64,000 bases of DNA from Orrella dioscoreae (GTDB taxonomy: Bacteria > Pseudomonadota > Gammaproteobacteria > Burkholderiales > Burkholderiaceae_B): positions 4,774,001 through 4,838,000 of the forward strand of contig NZ_LT907988.1 in the NCBI RefSeq assembly GCF_900089455.2, written 5' to 3'. Shown one piece after another: positions 36,149-46,671 of the stretch. Every line of letters starts with the position of its first letter. Position 1 is the first letter of the stretch. The notes under the pieces are model-generated. The model was given only the letters and a program-made list of their open reading frames with translations. It did not search any database and was not told the DNA's origin. Both the position numbers and the translations under genes were made by a program.

Positions 36149-37020
36149 CAGTCTTGCGTCCTTGTCGTCGCCATGCCGGCCTGCTGGAGCAGCGTCAGCA
36201 CCGCGATGCAAGCCACGAACACCACCACCATGGCGGCGGCGTAGCCCATGCGGAAGAAACCGAAGCCCTCGGCGTAGATCGTGTGCAGCAGCACTTCGGT
36301 GGATTTGTTCGGGCCGCCCTGGGTCAGGGCATGCACGGTGTCGAAAACCTGCAGCGAACGGATGCCGCACACGGTCACGACGAAAAGCAAGGTCGGCCCG
36401 AGCATGGGCAGCGTCACCCGCAGGAAGCGGTCCACCGGATGGCGCATGCCATCGAGCAGGCTGGCGTGGCGCAGCTCGGCGGGAATGTTCTTCAGGCCGG
36501 CCAGGAACATCACCAGCGCCAGGCCGGACATCTGCCAGATGCCGATGGCTGCCAGCGAAGGCAGCGCCAGGCTGTAATCCTTCAGCCAGTTGCGCGGGGC
36601 CGCGCCGAACCAGCCCAGCGCATGGTTCAGGAAGCCGGCGGCCGGGTGCATCAGGAACTGCCACACGACAGCCATCGCGATGAGCGTCGAGGCCACCGGC
36701 ATGAAGAAGGCCGTGCGATAGAACCCTCGCCAGGTGTGATGCGATTCGATCAACAAGGCCGCGCCCAGGCCCACCACGATCGCGCCCACGGACACCACCA
36801 CGAGGTAGTACACGGTGTTGGCGAAGCTCTTGCGGAACGTGTCGTCATTCCACAGGTCCACATAGTTGCCCAGTCCCACCCAGTTCCAGTTGGCGGCGCC
36901 GAACTGCCAGTCGGTCAGCGACATCAGCGCAACGACGGCCAGCGGCAGCACGAGCAGCAACAGCGTCAGCACCAGGCTGGGGCCCAGCAGCAGGGAGACT
37001 TGCAAGGGCTTGATGCGCAT
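36148..37020 (-). CDS. CUT1 ABC transporter permease (MalF/UgpA-like)
   Basis: A 290-residue permease with six hydrophobic segments and the EAA loop HASLLDGMRHPVDRFLRVTLP. The motif YRTAFFMPVA is usual for this group. The ATG at 37020 gives MRIKPLQVSLLL; a longer frame overlaps the ATPase gene and is discarded. It pairs with the permease at 35306-36148. Confidence 0.9.
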   Translation of the reverse strand: MRIKPLQVSLLLGPSLVLTLLLLVLPLAVVALMSLTDWQFGAANWNWVGLGNYVDLWNDDTFRKSFANTVYYLVVVSVGAIVVGLGAALLIESHHTWRGFYRTAFFMPVASTLIAMAVVWQFLMHPAAGFLNHALGWFGAAPRNWLKDYSLALPSLAAIGIWQMSGLALVMFLAGLKNIPAELRHASLLDGMRHPVDRFLRVTLPMLGPTLLFVVTVCGIRSLQVFDTVHALTQGGPNKSTEVLLHTIYAEGFGFFRMGYAAAMVVVFVACIAVLTLLQQAGMATTRTQD

Positions 37021-37031
37021 CCGCCCTCTCC

Positions 37032-38168
37032 CTACGCGGCCAGCGGCAGCGCCGCGGCGCCGGCCGCCAGGCTGTTGCCCTGCGCGTCGAAGGCATGCCA
37101 GGCTGCCAACGGCACATGCAGGCTCAACGCATCCCCAGGCCTTGCCGTGGCCTGCGCGTCCAGCACCGCCACCACTTTCGTGCCGCAAGCCATCGTCAGC
37201 GTCACCATGCATTCGGCGCCCGTGAACTCCACCAGCGCAACGGTGCCCCGCACCGCGAGACTGTGCGGCGCGGGCGCCAGGGACGCGGCGTGCGGCCGGA
37301 ACGCCAGCCGCGCCGCCTGGGCGGGAAATCGTTCATCCAGCGGCTGGCCTTGCAGGCAGGGACGGCCTGCCGCATCGGGCGTCACCGCCAGGAAGTTGAT
37401 GCGCGGGGCGCCCACGAACGCCGCGACCTCGGCGTGCCGGGGCGTGTGGTAGATCTCCTGCGGTGTGCCCAGTTGCAGGATGCGGCCGCCTTTCATCACC
37501 GCCACGCGGTCCGACATGGACATGGCTTCGTGCTGGTCGTGCGTCACGTAGACGAAGGTGACGCCCAGCTTGTCATGCAGCTGGCGGATCTCGCTGCGCA
37601 GCGATTGGCGCAGGTTCGCATCCAGGTTCGAGAGCGGTTCGTCGAACAGGAAGAGCGACGGCCGCCGCACCATGGCGCGCGCCAGGGCGACGCGCTGGCG
37701 CTGCCCCCCCGAGAGTTGCGCGGGCTTGCGCGACCACAGGTGCTCGATGCCCAGCGTGGCCGCGACCTGGCGGCCTTGTTCGCGCGCCTCGCGCAAGGCA
37801 CGCCGCGTGGCCGGGCTGAGCCAGCGCGCGCCCGGCAAGCGCTGCGCGAAACCCAGGCTGCGCATATGGAGCGGCGTGCAGATGTTGTCGCCCACGGTCA
37901 TGTGCGGGTAGAGCGCATAGGATTGGAAGACCATGGCGCAATCGCGTTCGCCCGGCGACTGCGCAAGCACGTCGACGTTCCCCTTGCGCAGCGTGCCCGC
38001 GTCCGGCTGCTCCAGGCCCGCCAGGAGCTTGAGCAGCGTCGACTTGCCGCAGCCCGATGCGCCCAGCAGGGTCAGGAATTCGCCATCACGGATGGTCAGC
38101 GAAAGCGCATCGAGCACGGTCGTGCCGTCGTAGGCCTTGCTGATCCGGTCCAGGACGATGTCACTCAT
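37032..38168 (-). CDS. CUT1 ABC transporter ATPase (UgpC/MalK-like)
   Basis: A 378-residue ATPase: Walker A GASGCGKST (36-44), signature LSGGQRQR, Walker B LFLFDEPLSNLD and a C-terminal TOBE-type regulatory domain (about 250-370). A short charged insertion lies between the Q-loop and the signature (about 105-130). Its start overlaps the HAD gene stop by 8 bases. It drives the importer at 34032-37020. Confidence 0.92.
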   Translation of the reverse strand: MSDIVLDRISKAYDGTTVLDALSLTIRDGEFLTLLGASGCGKSTLLKLLAGLEQPDAGTLRKGNVDVLAQSPGERDCAMVFQSYALYPHMTVGDNICTPLHMRSLGFAQRLPGARWLSPATRRALREAREQGRQVAATLGIEHLWSRKPAQLSGGQRQRVALARAMVRRPSLFLFDEPLSNLDANLRQSLRSEIRQLHDKLGVTFVYVTHDQHEAMSMSDRVAVMKGGRILQLGTPQEIYHTPRHAEVAAFVGAPRINFLAVTPDAAGRPCLQGQPLDERFPAQAARLAFRPHAASLAPAPHSLAVRGTVALVEFTGAECMVTLTMACGTKVVAVLDAQATARPGDALSLHVPLAAWHAFDAQGNSLAAGAAALPLAA

Positions 38169-38853
38169 GTTCCGTCTCCATCGCGGCGGCAGGCTGGCGG
38201 GCCAGCCACTGCGTCAGGTCGTGCGCGTCGTCGTAGCGGAAGACGGCAGGGTCGAGGTCTTCCGGCACGGCGTGATAGCCGCCCAGGTGCGCGGCGAACG
38301 AGATGCCCGCACGATCCGCGCATTGCGCGTCGACGTGCGAGTCCCCCACGAAAAGCGCCTGTGCCGGCGCGCAGGCAAGGCGCGCCAGCAAGGCAGTCGG
38401 CGCCGCCGGGTCGGGTTTGGGCGGCAGGCCATCGTCCAGGCAATGGACCAGCGCGAAGCGCGCCAGCCAGTCTTGCCGGGCCAGCAAGGCCAGCGTCGAG
38501 GCACGGTCGCGGTTGGTGCAAAGCGCCAGGCGGTAACCAGCATCCGCCAAGGCGTGCAGCAGACGGCTCGTCCCTGGATAGGGCAGGGCCTCCAGCAAGG
38601 TGTGCGCGCCGTAATGCCGTGCCATGTCCGCCTGGGCCTGGCGAGCCTGTGCGCCACCTTGCGTCGATTGGCGCGCCGCCAGGGCGAACATGGCGTCGAT
38701 GCCCTGGCTGAGCATGTGGCGCAGCGCCGCGGGATCGAGCGTGGCGCCCGGCGCCGTCACGTGATGGACGGCACGCAGGAGGCTGGGCCAGGTGTCCAGC
38801 AAGGTGCCGTCCAGATCGAAAATGATCGTGTCGTAAGCATGTAGCGGTGTCAT
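38161..38853 (-). CDS. HAD-family phosphatase (phosphoglycolate phosphatase-like)
   Basis: A 230-residue HAD hydrolase, subfamily I. The nucleophile motif is DLDGTLLD (D13, D15), a Thr motif lies in LCTNRD, and the late motif is VGDSHVDAQCA. Such enzymes dephosphorylate small phosphate monoesters such as phosphoglycolate or glycerol 3-phosphate. It is the first gene of the phosphodiester operon. The ATG at 38853 was chosen; a GTG 9 bases upstream is possible. Confidence 0.85.
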   Translation of the reverse strand: MTPLHAYDTIIFDLDGTLLDTWPSLLRAVHHVTAPGATLDPAALRHMLSQGIDAMFALAARQSTQGGAQARQAQADMARHYGAHTLLEALPYPGTSRLLHALADAGYRLALCTNRDRASTLALLARQDWLARFALVHCLDDGLPPKPDPAAPTALLARLACAPAQALFVGDSHVDAQCADRAGISFAAHLGGYHAVPEDLDPAVFRYDDAHDLTQWLARQPAAAMETEHE

Positions 38854-38865
38854 GCCTCGCACTTT

Positions 38866-38925
38866 AATGATCGATTATGACGACAAAATGAACGATTCAG
38901 CGCAAATACACCACAAACGATCATT
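38866..38925. promoter_or_regulatory. Three operator-like repeats between HAD gene and deoR-type gene
   Basis: Three copies of an 11-base motif AATGA(T/A)CG(A/T)TT: AATGATCGATT at 38866-38876, AATGAACGATT at 38887-38897 (21 bases on, two helix turns), and the reverse-strand copy AATGATCGTTT at 38915-38925. A partial fourth, AATGATCGTG, lies at 38821-38830 inside the HAD gene. DeoR/GlpR repressors bind tandem sites of this kind, so the divergent DeoR protein is the likely ligand. Confidence 0.6.
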
Positions 38926-38995
38926 CATGACAGAAAGGAAAATCGTCTTTCCGCCGTGATATGGTGTGCGGCTCGCCCCCCCATTTCGATCAAAG

Positions 38996-39778
38996 ATGCT
39001 CAAAATCGAACGCCAGCAGCGCATTCTCGCGCTCATGCAGGAAACCAATGCGGTCACGGTGCGCGATCTGGCGCAGGCCTTCTCGATTTCGCCCATCACG
39101 GTCCGCCGCGATCTGCTGGAACTGGGAGAGAAAGGTTTGCTGGCACGCACGCATGGCGGCGCGGTCGCCTCCACCGAGGTGCTGGCCGAAGGCAATGCCC
39201 GCTATGAGATGTACAACTATGCCGAGCGGCATCATCAGCAGTCGGCTGAAAAAGCCGCCATCGCGGAATGCGCGGCCCAATACATCTCGGACGGCGACAG
39301 CATCCTCATCAATGCCGGCACCACCGCGCATGCCCTGGCGCAGGCGCTGCGCGGCCACCAGGACCTGCACGTGATCACCAACGGCCTGACCGTCGCCGCG
39401 GCGGCGGGCCAGAGCCGCCTTGCGCATGTCTACGTGCTGGCCGGCCGGCTCGACACGCGCAAGCAGGCCACGATAGAGCGGGCAGACAACGACACGCTGT
39501 CGGGCATCCAGATCCGGGAAGCTTTCCTTGGCGTGCACGCGGTATCGGCGGCCGGGATTTTCATGCGCGACAGCGAGGATGCCGCCATGAACCGCGCCTT
39601 CATCTCGGCCGCCAGCCGCGCCACGGTCCTTGCGGACCACACGAAGCTCAAGGCCTATGCCAGCTTCCGCATCTGCGCGTGGGACAACGTGCAGCGCCTG
39701 GTCACCGACCCGGGGGCGGACCCGGACGTGGTCGCGGCGATCCGCGCCCAGGGCGTGGACGTGGTGATCAGCGGATAG
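38996..39778 (+). CDS. DeoR/GlpR-family transcriptional regulator
   Basis: A 260-residue DeoR regulator. It has the winged helix [15 protein letters not shown]...[21 protein letters not shown] with the family signature [10 protein letters not shown], and a C-terminal sugar-phosphate-sensing domain ([26 protein letters not shown]). It is divergent from the HAD-ABC-phosphodiesterase operon and next to repeated operator-like sites. It most likely represses that operon until a phosphorylated sugar or polyol builds up. Confidence 0.9.
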   Translation: MLKIERQQRILALMQETNAVTVRDLAQAFSISPITVRRDLLELGEKGLLARTHGGAVASTEVLAEGNARYEMYNYAERHHQQSAEKAAIAECAAQYISDGDSILINAGTTAHALAQALRGHQDLHVITNGLTVAAAAGQSRLAHVYVLAGRLDTRKQATIERADNDTLSGIQIREAFLGVHAVSAAGIFMRDSEDAAMNRAFISAASRATVLADHTKLKAYASFRICAWDNVQRLVTDPGADPDVVAAIRAQGVDVVISG

Positions 39779-39809
39779 CCACGGGGGCGGGCGCGGCCTG
39801 CCCGAGACA

Positions 39810-40991
39810 TCAACCCGGCTTGCGCAGCGCCCAGGTCACGGCCAGCCACGCCGCGGCCACGCCCGCTGCCGCCAGGAAGACGGCGTCCGGGCCGCCGCGC
39901 GAGGCCAGCCAGCCGCCGGTGACGCCGCCCGTGAACAGGCCCGCGGCCTGGGCGGTGTTGTAGAAGCCCAGGGCCAGGCCCTTGAACTCGGGCGGCGCGG
40001 TGCGCGACACCAGCGAAGGCTGCAGGGCCTCCAGCACGTTGAACATGACGAAGAAGCCCGTGAGCGCCAGCGCCAGCGCCGTGAAACCGCCGCTGGCCCA
40101 GGGCAGCAGCGCGCAGACCACGACCAGCCCCGCCACGGCGCCCAGCAGGGCCTGCTTGTGCGCGCGGCGCTTCTCGGCGGCGAAGATGATGGGCACCATC
40201 AAGACGAAGGACCCCAGGATGACGGGCAGGTAGACCTGCCACAGCGCCTGCGGCGCCAGGCTGCCCACGCGCGCCAGCAGGGCCGGCATGACGACGAAGA
40301 GCGCGATCTGGATGAAGTGCAGGCAGAAGACGCCGAAGTTCAGGCGCAGCAGGTCGCCATGCAGCAGCACTTCGCGCATGCGCGCGGGCTCGCCCACCGG
40401 CGCGGCGCGCGGCACGACGGGCACCAGCGTCAGCACGACGACCACGCTGGCCACCCCCAGGCAGGCGATCACCCAGAAGAGACCGCCCAGGCCGCCCCAG
40501 CCGACCAGCACGGGCGCCAGCACCAGCGACACCGCGAAGGACAGGCCAATGGAGCCGCCCACCATCGCCATGGCGCGGGTGCGCACCTCGGGGCGGGTGG
40601 CGTCGGCCAGCCAGGCGGTGATGGCCGCCGAGATGGCGCCGGCGCCCTGGATGGCGCGGCCGATGGTGATCCAGAAGACATCATCGGCCAGCGCACAGAC
40701 GACGCTGCCGCCGATGAAGAGCGCCAGCCCGGCCAGGATGACGGGGCGCCGCCCCCAGCGGTCGGAGGCCAGGCCGAAAGGGATCTGCATGAAGGCCTGG
40801 GTCAGGCCGTACATGCCCAGGGCCAGGCCCACGCGTTTGGGATCGTCCCCGCCGGGCAGGCCCTGCGCCGCCACGGCGAAGACCGGCAGCAGCAGGAAGA
40901 GGCCCAGCATCCGGCAGGCGAACAGGCCCGCCAGCGCCACGCTGGCGCGGCGCTCGTCGGATGTCATCTTGATGGTGGGTGGAGCCGACAT
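39810..40991 (-). CDS. Major facilitator superfamily transporter
   Basis: A 393-residue MFS protein with about 12 hydrophobic segments. The motif A loop is [14 protein letters not shown], and [20 protein letters not shown] resembles the drug/metabolite exporter branch. It is divergent from uvrA. The substrate is unknown. Confidence 0.88.
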   Translation of the reverse strand: MSAPPTIKMTSDERRASVALAGLFACRMLGLFLLLPVFAVAAQGLPGGDDPKRVGLALGMYGLTQAFMQIPFGLASDRWGRRPVILAGLALFIGGSVVCALADDVFWITIGRAIQGAGAISAAITAWLADATRPEVRTRAMAMVGGSIGLSFAVSLVLAPVLVGWGGLGGLFWVIACLGVASVVVVLTLVPVVPRAAPVGEPARMREVLLHGDLLRLNFGVFCLHFIQIALFVVMPALLARVGSLAPQALWQVYLPVILGSFVLMVPIIFAAEKRRAHKQALLGAVAGLVVVCALLPWASGGFTALALALTGFFVMFNVLEALQPSLVSRTAPPEFKGLALGFYNTAQAAGLFTGGVTGGWLASRGGPDAVFLAAAGVAAAWLAVTWALRKPG

Positions 40992-41180
40992 CGGGAAAGG
41001 GACTCTTCGGAACGGCCGGCGGGCATCGTCACACCGGCAGGTTGGGCGCGCTATAGTACCAAGTTGGCCTTCGCGCCACCTTGCGCCAGATCGTCCCGGT
41101 CTGGCGTTTCATGCATTCCAACGCGGGGCCCGGGTCCGATGACTCGAGTCCGGCGTGTCAACGAGCGCCAGAACCGCCTG

Positions 41181-44087
41181 ATGGACGAGATACGTATCCG
41201 GGGTGCCCGCACCCACAATCTCAAGAACGTCTCCCTGGACCTGCCGCGCCAGAAGCTCGTGGTGGTGACCGGCCTGTCCGGCTCCGGCAAGTCGTCGCTC
41301 GCGTTCGACACGCTGTATGCCGAGGGCCAGCGCCGCTACGTGGAAAGCCTGTCGGCCTACGCGCGCCAGTTCCTGCAACTGATGGACAAGCCCGACGTGG
41401 ACCTGATCGAAGGGTTGTCGCCCGCGATCTCCATCGAGCAGAAGGCCGCCGGCCACAACCCGCGCTCCACCGTCGGCACCATCACCGAGATCCATGACTA
41501 CCTGCGCCTGCTGTATGCGCGGGTGGGCACGCCCTATTGCCCCGAGCACGGCCTGCCGCTGGAAGCGCAGAGCGTGAGCCAGATGGTGGACGCCGTGCTG
41601 GCCTGGCCGGCCGAGACGCGCCTGGCCATCCTGGCGCCGCTGGCCCGCGCCCGCAAGGGCAGCTTCGAGGACGAAAGCGCGTCGCTGCAGGCGCAGGGCT
41701 TCGTGCGCCTGCGCGTGAACGGCGAGATGGTGGAGCTGGACAGCCTGCCGCCGCTGAAGAAGAACGAGAAGCACGACATCGACGTGGTGGTGGACCGCCT
41801 GCGCGTGCGCCCCGAAAGCCAGCAACGCCTGGCAGAGAGCTTCGAGACCGCGCTGGGCCTGGCCGAAGGCCGCATCATCGCGCTGGACATGGATTCCGGC
41901 CGCGAGCAGATGTTCTCCAGCCGCTACGCCTGTCCGGTGTGCAGCCACGGCCTGCCGGAACTGGAACCACGCCTCTTCAGCTTCAACAACCCGGTGGGCG
42001 CCTGCCCCAGTTGCGACGGCATCGGCCAGCTGGGTTTCTTCGACCCCAAGCGTGTCGTGGCCTTCCCGGAACTGAGCCTGGCCTCCGGCGCCATCCGCGG
42101 CTGGGACCGCCGCAACGCCTTCACGCACTCGCTGCTGACCAGCCTGGCCACGCACTACGACTTCGACATCGAATCCCCGTTCGAAAGCCTGCCCGAGGAC
42201 ACGCGCCACATCGTGCTGTATGGGTCGGGCCAGGAGGAGATCTCCTTCTTCTACCTGAACGAGAAAGGCAAGAGCTCGGTCAAGCGCCACGCCTTCGAAG
42301 GCGTCATCCCCAACCTGGAGCGGCGCTGGCGCGAAACCGATTCGCCGGCCGTGCGCGAGGAACTGGGCAAGTACCGCGCCATCCGCACCTGCCCGGACTG
42401 CGGCGGCTCGCGTCTGCGGCCCGAGGCGCGCCACGTGCGCATCGGCGACGATGAGCCGGGCAGCTATCTGCCGCGCGCCACGCTCGCCTCGCCGGGCAGC
42501 CGCATCGAGAAGGAAGCGCGCGGCCGCGAGTCGGGCCTGGCCATCTATGAAGTGGAGGCGATGCCGCTGTCGGACTGCCTGGCGTGGTTCCGCAAGCTGG
42601 CGCTGACCGGCGCGCGCCAGGAGATCGCCGAACGCATCGTGCGCGAGATCGAGGCGCGCCTGGCCTTCCTGAACAACGTGGGCCTGAATTATCTGTCGCT
42701 GGACCGCAGCGCCGACACGATCTCGGGCGGCGAAGCCCAGCGCATCCGCCTGGCCAGCCAGATCGGCTCGGGCCTGACGGGCGTCATGTACGTGCTGGAC
42801 GAGCCGTCCATCGGCCTGCACCAGCGCGACAACGACCGGCTGATCGGCACGCTGAAACACCTGCGCGACCTGGGCAACAGCGTCATCGTGGTCGAACACG
42901 ACGAGGACATGATCCGCGAGGCCGACTGGGTCGTGGACATGGGCCCGGGCGCTGGCGAACACGGCGGCCAGGTGGTGGCCGACGGCACGCCCGAACAGGT
43001 GCAGCAGTCGCCGGCATCGCTGACCGGCCAGTTCCTGAGCGGCGCGCGCGCAATCGCCGTGCCCAGGCGCCGTGCCTTCGACGACGAGCAGGTGTGGCTG
43101 GAGCTGACGGGCGCCACGGGCAACAACCTGAAGTCGGTGGACCTGCGCATTCCGGCCGCAAGGCTGGTGTGCATCAGCGGCGTCTCGGGCTCGGGCAAGT
43201 CCACGCTGGTGAACGACACGCTGGCGACCGCCGTGTCGCGCGCGCTGCACAACGCCCAGACCGAACCCGCGCCCTATGTGGCGCTGAACGGCCTGGAGCA
43301 TTTCGACAAGATCATCAGCGTCGACCAGAGCCCCATCGGCCGCACGCCGCGCAGCAATCCGGCCACCTACACGGGCCTCTTCACGCCCATCCGCGAACTC
43401 TTCGCGGGCGTGCCGGAAGCCCGCAGCCGCGGCTACGACCCCGGCCGCTTCAGCTTCAACGTGAAGGGCGGCCGTTGCGAGGCCTGCCAGGGCGACGGCG
43501 TGGTGAAGGTGGAAATGCACTTCCTGCCCGACATGTACGTGCCCTGCGACACCTGCCACGGCAAGCGCTACAACCGCGAGACGCTGGAAATCCGCTATCG
43601 CGGGCGCAACATCAGCGAGGTGCTGGACCTGACGGTCGAGCAGGCGCTGGAGTATTTCGATTCCGTGCCCGCCATCTCGCGCAAGCTGCACACGCTGGTG
43701 GACGTGGGCCTGTCGTATGTGCGCCTGGGCCAGAGCGCCACGACGCTGTCGGGCGGCGAGGCGCAGCGCGTGAAGCTGTCGCTGGAACTGTCGCGCCGCA
43801 GCACCGGGCGCACGCTGTACATCCTGGACGAGCCCACCACCGGCCTGCACTTCGCCGACATCGAACTGCTGCTGCAGGTGCTGAACCAGCTGGTGGAGGC
43901 CGGCAACACGGTGGTGGTCATCGAGCACAACCTGGACGTCATCAAGACCGCCGACTGGGTGGTCGACATGGGCCCCGAGGGCGGTGGCGGCGGCGGCCGC
44001 ATCGTGGCGCAAGGCACGCCCGAAGACGTGGCGGCCTCCGCCGAAAGCCACACCGGCAAATACCTGGCGCGCGTGCTGAAGCGCTGA
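41181..44087 (+). CDS. uvrA: UvrABC excinuclease subunit A
   Basis: A 968-residue UvrA, the damage-recognition ATPase of nucleotide excision repair. The N-terminus [16 protein letters not shown] fixes the start at 41181. Two ABC modules are present: Walker [10 protein letters not shown] (31-39) and GVSGSGKST, with signatures SGGEAQR. The zinc-finger Cys pairs CPVC/CPSC and CEAC/CDTC are there. It is slightly longer than the usual 940 residues, owing to about 30 extra residues after the LRPEARHV region. It converges on ggt with 9 bases between. Confidence 0.97.
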   Translation: MDEIRIRGARTHNLKNVSLDLPRQKLVVVTGLSGSGKSSLAFDTLYAEGQRRYVESLSAYARQFLQLMDKPDVDLIEGLSPAISIEQKAAGHNPRSTVGTITEIHDYLRLLYARVGTPYCPEHGLPLEAQSVSQMVDAVLAWPAETRLAILAPLARARKGSFEDESASLQAQGFVRLRVNGEMVELDSLPPLKKNEKHDIDVVVDRLRVRPESQQRLAESFETALGLAEGRIIALDMDSGREQMFSSRYACPVCSHGLPELEPRLFSFNNPVGACPSCDGIGQLGFFDPKRVVAFPELSLASGAIRGWDRRNAFTHSLLTSLATHYDFDIESPFESLPEDTRHIVLYGSGQEEISFFYLNEKGKSSVKRHAFEGVIPNLERRWRETDSPAVREELGKYRAIRTCPDCGGSRLRPEARHVRIGDDEPGSYLPRATLASPGSRIEKEARGRESGLAIYEVEAMPLSDCLAWFRKLALTGARQEIAERIVREIEARLAFLNNVGLNYLSLDRSADTISGGEAQRIRLASQIGSGLTGVMYVLDEPSIGLHQRDNDRLIGTLKHLRDLGNSVIVVEHDEDMIREADWVVDMGPGAGEHGGQVVADGTPEQVQQSPASLTGQFLSGARAIAVPRRRAFDDEQVWLELTGATGNNLKSVDLRIPAARLVCISGVSGSGKSTLVNDTLATAVSRALHNAQTEPAPYVALNGLEHFDKIISVDQSPIGRTPRSNPATYTGLFTPIRELFAGVPEARSRGYDPGRFSFNVKGGRCEACQGDGVVKVEMHFLPDMYVPCDTCHGKRYNRETLEIRYRGRNISEVLDLTVEQALEYFDSVPAISRKLHTLVDVGLSYVRLGQSATTLSGGEAQRVKLSLELSRRSTGRTLYILDEPTTGLHFADIELLLQVLNQLVEAGNTVVVIEHNLDVIKTADWVVDMGPEGGGGGGRIVAQGTPEDVAASAESHTGKYLARVLKR

Positions 44088-44096
44088 GCCCGCCGC

Positions 44097-45875
44097 TCAG
44101 TCGCCCAGCGCCCGCCCTTCGCGCCTGGGATCGGCGCCGCCCTCAAGCAGGCCATCGCGCTGGATCACGATGCCATGCACGCCGCTGGGAAACGGCAGCA
44201 CCTGCACGGCATGGCCCATGCGCTGCAGCGCGGGCGCCAGCGTCGCCACGGCCGTGCCTTCCTCCAGTTCCGTCGCCTTGTTGCGGCTGCCGAAGTTCGG
44301 CAGGTCGATGGCCGCCTGGATATCCAGGTTCCAGTCCAGCACGCCCACCAGCGTCTTGGCGACGTAGTTGATGATGGCGCTGCCGCCCGGCGACCCCACC
44401 GCCATGTAGGGCTGGCCGCTGCGGAACACCAGCGTGGGCGCCATGGAACTGCGTGGACGCTTGCCCGGCTCGACCCGGTTGGCCACGGCGCGTCCGGCGT
44501 CATCGGTGCCCGACAGCGAGAAGTCCGTCAGCTCGTTGTTGAGCAGGAAGCCGCGCACGAAGATCTTGCTGCCGAACTCCGATTCGATGGTGGTGGTCAT
44601 GGACAAGGCATTGCCGTCGTCGTCCACCGCCACCAGATGGCTGGTGCTGGGCAGCTCGGGCGTGGCGTCCACGCCGCGCTGCGCCAGCAGGCCGGCGGGG
44701 TCGCCCGGCGCAGCCTCGCCCATGCTGCGGTCCGGGCGTATCAACGCGCCACGCGCCTGCACATAGGCGGGATCCAGCATGGCCTTGACCGGTACGTCCA
44801 CGAAATCCGGATCGGCCACATACCGGTCGCGGTCGGCATAGGCCAGGCGGCCTGCCTCCGAAAAGAAGTGCACGGCCGCCAGCGACGCGGGCTGCTGCTC
44901 CCGCAAGGCATGCTGCTCCAGCATGCCCAGCATCTGCAGCACCGCGATGCCGCCGCTGCTGGGCGGCGCCATGCCGCACACCTGATACATGCGATAGCGC
45001 CCGCACACCGGGTCGCGCTCGCGCGCCTGGTAGCCGCGCAGGTCCGCCTCCGACAGATCGCCCGGCACCGCATGGCCGCGCACGGCCGCCACGATGTCGC
45101 GCGCGATCGGGCCGGTATGGAACGCGTCCGCGCCGCCCGCGGCCACCGCGCGCAGCACCTCGGCAAAGGCAGGGTTCTTCAGCCGATGACCCACCGGCCA
45201 GGCGCTGCCATCGGCTTGCAGGAAATACGCCGCCGCAGCCGGCTGGCGCGCCAGCGCACGGTTGCCGGCGGTCAGCGTGTGCAGGCGCGGCGACACGGGA
45301 AAGCCCTGTTCGGCCAGATCGATGGCTGGCTGGAACAGCGTGGCCCAGGGCAATTTGCCATGCTGCCGATGTGCCAGCTCCAGCATGCGCAGCAGCCCGG
45401 GCGTGCCGACCGACAAGCCGCTGTTGACGGCGTCGTCGAAGGGAATCGCCTTGCCGCCCTTCAGGAACCGGTCCGCGCCTGCCGAGGCCGGCGCGGTCTC
45501 GCGGCCATCGTAGCCACGCAGCGTCTGGTCTGCGGCGGTGTAAAGCATCAGGAAGGCGCCCCCGCCGATGCCCGAGGACTGCGGCTCGACCAGGTTCAAC
45601 ACCAGTTGCGCGGCAATGGCCGCATCCATCACGCTGCCGCCCTTGCGCAGCATGCGCTGCCCGGCTTCCGACGCCAGCGGGTTCGCCGTTGCCACCATGT
45701 GCTTGCTTGCGTGCGCCAGGGAATGCGCGCCGCGTCCGCTGGCGGCCTCGGGGTTACGGTCTTCCTGCGCGACAGCGGGCGCGGCCGGCTGCGGTCCGCG
45801 CGTCCAGCCCGCTTGCGGCGCCGCCACCAACAGCCAGGCCAGCGCGGCCGATGCCAAGGTTCTGCAAGGTGCCAT
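44097..45875 (-). CDS. ggt: Gamma-glutamyltransferase
   Basis: A 592-residue periplasmic gamma-glutamyltransferase precursor: a signal peptide, then the large-subunit part, and the autoprocessing Thr at T411 (STSHLVAVDDDGNA), which becomes the catalytic N-terminus of the small subunit. The GSPGGSAIINYV loop is conserved. It hydrolyses glutathione and transfers gamma-glutamyl groups. The length is typical. Confidence 0.93.
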   Translation of the reverse strand: MAPCRTLASAALAWLLVAAPQAGWTRGPQPAAPAVAQEDRNPEAASGRGAHSLAHASKHMVATANPLASEAGQRMLRKGGSVMDAAIAAQLVLNLVEPQSSGIGGGAFLMLYTAADQTLRGYDGRETAPASAGADRFLKGGKAIPFDDAVNSGLSVGTPGLLRMLELAHRQHGKLPWATLFQPAIDLAEQGFPVSPRLHTLTAGNRALARQPAAAAYFLQADGSAWPVGHRLKNPAFAEVLRAVAAGGADAFHTGPIARDIVAAVRGHAVPGDLSEADLRGYQARERDPVCGRYRMYQVCGMAPPSSGGIAVLQMLGMLEQHALREQQPASLAAVHFFSEAGRLAYADRDRYVADPDFVDVPVKAMLDPAYVQARGALIRPDRSMGEAAPGDPAGLLAQRGVDATPELPSTSHLVAVDDDGNALSMTTTIESEFGSKIFVRGFLLNNELTDFSLSGTDDAGRAVANRVEPGKRPRSSMAPTLVFRSGQPYMAVGSPGGSAIINYVAKTLVGVLDWNLDIQAAIDLPNFGSRNKATELEEGTAVATLAPALQRMGHAVQVLPFPSGVHGIVIQRDGLLEGGADPRREGRALGD

Positions 45876-45990
45876 GTCACGTTCTCCTCATTGACGTATT
45901 TGGTCTCGTAAGGCACGTGCGATGCCGCGCGCCGCGTCCCGCAACCAGTAGAATTTCCTCACCCTCAAGCCCATCGACCGGGAAGCCCGC

Positions 45991-46653
45991 ATGTATACCC
46001 TGCTCATCGCCAACAAGAACTACTCATCGTGGTCCATGCGGGCCTGGCTTGCGCTGCGCGCGACGGGCGTGCCCTTCCAGGAGCGCAAGCTCACGCTCTT
46101 CTCGGCGGAGTTCAGCCGCGAGATTGCCGGCGCCAGCCCTGCCGGGCTTGTCCCGGTCCTGCTCGATGAAGGCTTCGCCGTGTGGGACTCGCTGGCGATC
46201 TGCGAATACGTGGCCGAGCGGCACCCGCAAGCCGGTCTGTGGCCCGCCGAGGCGCGTGCCCGCGCCCGCGCGCGCTCGCTGGCCTCGCAGATGCACAGCG
46301 GCTTCATTCAGCTGCGCAGCGCGCTGCCCATGAACATCGAAGCCAACCTGCCCGGCATCGACTTCCCGCAAGCCGCGCGCGAAGACATCGCGCGGCTGCA
46401 ATCGCTGTGGCTGGACACGCGTCGCGAATTCGGCCGCAGCGGCCCGTTCCTCTTCGGCAACTTCTCGGCCGCCGATGCGTTCTATGCCCCGGTGGTCAGC
46501 CGCTTCCAGACCTACGGCATCACGACATCGGCGCCGGTGCAGGAATACATGGACGCCGTCTGCGGCCTGCCCGCCTTCCAGCAATGGTGCCAGGAAGCGC
46601 GCGAGGAAGGCGTCTTCGTGCCGGAAGACGAACCCTACCGCAAGCAGCGCTGA
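45991..46653 (+). CDS. Glutathione S-transferase family protein
   Basis: A 220-residue GST. The N-terminal thioredoxin fold has a Ser-rich active site (NYSSWSMRAWL), the cis-Pro loop (GLVPVLLD) and the gamma-Glu-binding DS pair (AVWDSLAICEYV). The C-terminus is all helical. It conjugates or isomerises with glutathione; the substrate is unknown. It is divergent from ggt, another glutathione enzyme. Confidence 0.9.
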   Translation: MYTLLIANKNYSSWSMRAWLALRATGVPFQERKLTLFSAEFSREIAGASPAGLVPVLLDEGFAVWDSLAICEYVAERHPQAGLWPAEARARARARSLASQMHSGFIQLRSALPMNIEANLPGIDFPQAAREDIARLQSLWLDTRREFGRSGPFLFGNFSAADAFYAPVVSRFQTYGITTSAPVQEYMDAVCGLPAFQQWCQEAREEGVFVPEDEPYRKQR

Positions 46654-46671
46654 GCCCCCCAGCAAGCGGCT

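Noticed and set aside
40158-41180. Upstream extension of the uvrA frame by 341 codons
   Set aside because: It runs antisense through the MFS gene and has shadow composition; UvrA begins at the conserved [16 protein letters not shown].
41109-44051. Very long open frame antisense to uvrA
   Set aside because: It is a GC-rich third-position shadow rich in Ala, Arg, His, Gln and Val with no domain, and uvrA is certain on the other strand. The same holds for the long antisense frames over mrcA, ilvD, the semialdehyde dehydrogenase and the molybdoenzyme genes.
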